Source of the DNA: Gracilaria domingensis
Taxonomy: Eukaryota; Rhodophyta; Florideophyceae; Gracilariales; Gracilariaceae
DNA length: 64,000 nucleotides
Assembly: GCA_022539475.1 (NCBI GenBank)
Contig: VCMS01000070.1
Coordinates: 124,001 to 188,000 of the forward strand
Reading direction: 5' to 3'
The notes under the pieces are model-generated. The model was not told where the DNA came from and made no database searches. It worked only from the letters and a program-made list of their open reading frames with translations. Positions 61,691 through 64,000 of this stretch are shown piece after piece (the stretch's first letter is position 1; every line of letters starts with the position of its first letter). The translations under genes and the position numbers were made by a program.

Positions 61691-64000
61691 CGCTACAGGT
61701 ACTTCCAGTCACGAATAAACCACTGTTCCGTATCATGAACGCATTTGTTACAGGTAATAATCCCATAGAATATATCGTTCTTAATCAACTTTGTAAAAAC
61801 ATCAGCGGGATTGTTGCAGGAACGAATAAATCCGACATCTGTAATTTCACAACGGTCTTAGGATTCTCGTACAGCCGACACATCAATCAGCAAACGTTTT
61901 TCAGCAGTTTCAGAGGACGTTGTAATGACGTCAAATAGACTTTTTGAATATGTAAACATCTTAATAGGAATTAACTTTCCAAGTAATTTTTCTAAGTCGT
62001 GCTTGACCGTAAATGCAAAATCAAAAGAATCCGCAAATGCATAGATTTATCCACCAAGTACAGAACGTACAACACGCCTGCTCTTATAACTTTTGAAATG
62101 TAGAACGTTACAGTTATCATTAGCATCAGCAAAGAGAACAATGAAGCCTAATTGAGAAGTATAGTCATTATTGTTTGCAAATAAAGAGTCGCTATAGACC
62201 GGAAGATGAAGTGACTCTAAATCAAGTTTGACGAACTTCAAAGATATATCATCTTTCTTCTGTAGTTCCTTAACAACCTTGTTCATGCGCTTACCATGCT
62301 TTTCATTAAACCAGTTTTCATTAACCTGAGCACACTTATTCACATAGAAGGATAGCGATGGATAAGAATAAACCAACCAGGCTAGTTGAGCACGCTTAGA
62401 TCTAAATTCATCATAGTTCGATACATCGTTCATTGGGGTTATCTTTCGTAAGAAGTCTCCTTGATTAACTTCGTACTTTCTATTTCCTGTGAGAAGCTGC
62501 ATTCCAGCAAACTTAAAATTATCCACAACCCTATCCGTTAATTCAAACGTTTCCAAAGTCTTGTCAGTAATTTTCATAAATTTATCTTCGCCAGTAATTA
62601 CGGAATCATCAACATAAGATCCTAATAGACCAGCGAGTTTGTCTTCCATTTTCTTGTAGAAGCAGGAAATATCACCACTTAGAAGATTCATTTTCAAATC
62701 ATTTTTCAAGTGGTTCATAATTGTGATATTCCAATAATCGCTCGCATCAGGCAGTCCATAAAGCGGTTTCTTAAGTAAAAGCATTGATTCATTTGAGAGA
62801 TTCATTTCCTTAAGAGGACGAAGATATACTTCTCTGGCTAGGTTCTGACTACTTTGAATGTATGCTTGAGTAACGTCATGACTCCAGACTTTCCAACCAA
62901 ATGTAGCAGCCAAGGACAGAATAAGACGCACAGTGCTATGCTTAACTGTTGTCGCATTATGCACCAGATAACTTTGGTCCTTATCTGCAAAACCCTGGGC
63001 TACGAGACGTGCTTTGTGAAGTTCTTCACTGGTGCCAGGGTTCTTAATGCAAAGAACAAATCGTGAGCCTATTACATTGGCATCCACTGGAACTTCATTT
63101 TTTGAAACGACTTCCCACGTATTCCGTTTCAGTAGACCAGTAAGTTCTTTCTTTGCTTGCAGAAATTCGTCAGAAGTCTTTCTGGAATCATTCGGTTTTA
63201 ATACTTCAGTAATTAACGTATCATACGTGGGACTGGTGTCTTCGTGTTCCGTGAACTGGGATAGAGAGTAGTTCAGAAGATGTTCAAAGTTGTGAAAAAT
63301 TGGTGGATTTTCGGGAATATAAGGCTCTGCTTGAGTAATACTGTGTTGGACAATCTCGCCTTCTTTCTTTTTCACGAAAAATTGTTTGCCTTGAACATTG
63401 ATTACTTCAAAGGGGCCGGTCCAGCGAGGCATTTCTTTCTGGCGGTAAATGAGTACTTTTCACCAGGTGCAAAATCCTACTTAATAGATTCAGGAAGACG
63501 AGCGTCAAGTGCTCGACGTAAGCGGATATCATTGGAGATGATCTCCATTTCCGAACGTGCAGTGAGTAGAGCTTGCATGCGTTCTTTTTGATCCGGAAGT
63601 TGCGTGTGTATCCCGGGAAAGCGTGGGAGAACGCCAAAAACAAGGAGAGAGGGAACAAGGCCTTCAGGATTCATAGTGTCATTCATTGCTTTGACAGCAG
63701 GGCTAAGAATAACTTCATCGTCTTCAAGATTGGTTTCATGCTTGATCTTAAAATAAATACGACGAAGAGGGTCGTAGTGACGTTCACCAGCCCCAATAGA
63801 GTTATGACTTTCAACGCCGGAGAGCATGAAATCAATACCAAATTCATCCATCTTTTCCTTCCAACGAGGAGAAGTGAAGATAGAGCCCTGATCACACTTG
63901 ATAGAATCAGAATAGCCGTTGTAAGCCGTTGCCCAGCATTGAAGAAAAGTGTCCCATACGTCGTCAACAGACTGACCAGCAAGGAAGCGGGCAGCACTGA
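61691..64000 (-). pseudogene. Copia-4 pol (integrase, RT, RNase H), leaves window
   Basis: Minus strand from the edge: integrase core CDQGSIFTSPRWKEKMDEFG ... SIGAGERHYDPL (catalytic D and E), then LDARLPESIK followed by a TAG and a frameshift (near 63450-63480). It resumes at MPRWTGPFEV, with a GPF motif as in Copia-3. The 461-residue ORF 62047-63432 covers RT: LLKRNTWEVV, ARLVAQGFADKD, HDVTQAYIQS, KKPLYGLPDASDYW, LLGSYVDDSVITG. Then come AWLVYSYPSLSFYVNKC and RNase H onset (VYSDSLFANNND). RNase H continues in other frames (HDLEKLLGKLIPIKMF, NNPADVFTK) to about 61691. At least three lesions, so probably inactive. Confidence 0.85.

Overview
The window looks like a repeat-rich stretch of a nuclear genome from an intron-poor eukaryote. 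Almost all sequence is transposable elements, their fossils, and a locally duplicated cluster of a few host genes. The mixture of Ty1/copia elements, chromodomain Ty3/gypsy elements, hAT-, piggyBac- and tyrosine-recombinase-like remnants, with uninterrupted host ORFs, fits an alga (a florideophyte red alga such as Chondrus is my first guess) or an oomycete-like protist. This assignment is an inference, not proven.

1-2 kb: the 5' part of a copia element (Copia-A, minus strand) that leaves the window. 2-6.6 kb: a decayed exon with an LNR/sulfatase-like tail, an hAT transposase fossil (plus) and a purine-rich non-coding module. 6.7-8.4 kb: the 3' end of a chromodomain gypsy element (Gypsy-2, minus). 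8.4-20.9 kb: an ARID/BRIGHT-domain pseudogene (minus) split by a complete chromovirus, Gypsy-1 (plus, 264-bp LTRs, TSD CCTCG). Gypsy-1 is itself split by a complete copia element, Copia-1 (minus, 351-bp LTRs, TSD CTACC), whose polyprotein carries a Tudor-like domain. 21.6-26.3 kb: an intact copia element, Copia-2 (plus, 285-bp LTRs, TSD AGAGC). 26.3-34.2 kb: mostly AT-rich, with a tyrosine-recombinase fossil, a solo-LTR-like repeat and inverted hairpin repeats.

34.2-43.2 kb holds the host genes: an intact M32 metallocarboxypeptidase (minus), a membrane protein of unknown family (gene X, minus, one frameshift) and a four-finger C2H2 protein (plus). Parts of this block recur at 47.9-61.2 kb: gene X 5' end, a 350-bp repeat A fused to the first ~50 codons of the M32 gene, a second zinc-finger gene, and a decayed second gene X. 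The duplicates are pried apart by non-autonomous DNA transposons (two piggyBac-like TTAA elements, one carrying a long-TIR foldback element, and CAGGG-ended hAT-like repeats) and by a decayed copia element (Copia-3, 48.2-55.9 kb). The right edge (61.7-64 kb, minus) is a related copia element, Copia-4, leaving the window.

The window therefore records successive insertions into a small duplicated gene cluster. Only the M32 gene, the two zinc-finger ORFs, Copia-2 and Copia-1 look intact. The most unusual items are the Tudor-like domain in Copia-1, the initiator-tRNA half-molecule primer sites that contain the start codon, the gag-pol slippery site of Gypsy-1, and the chimeric duplication unit.
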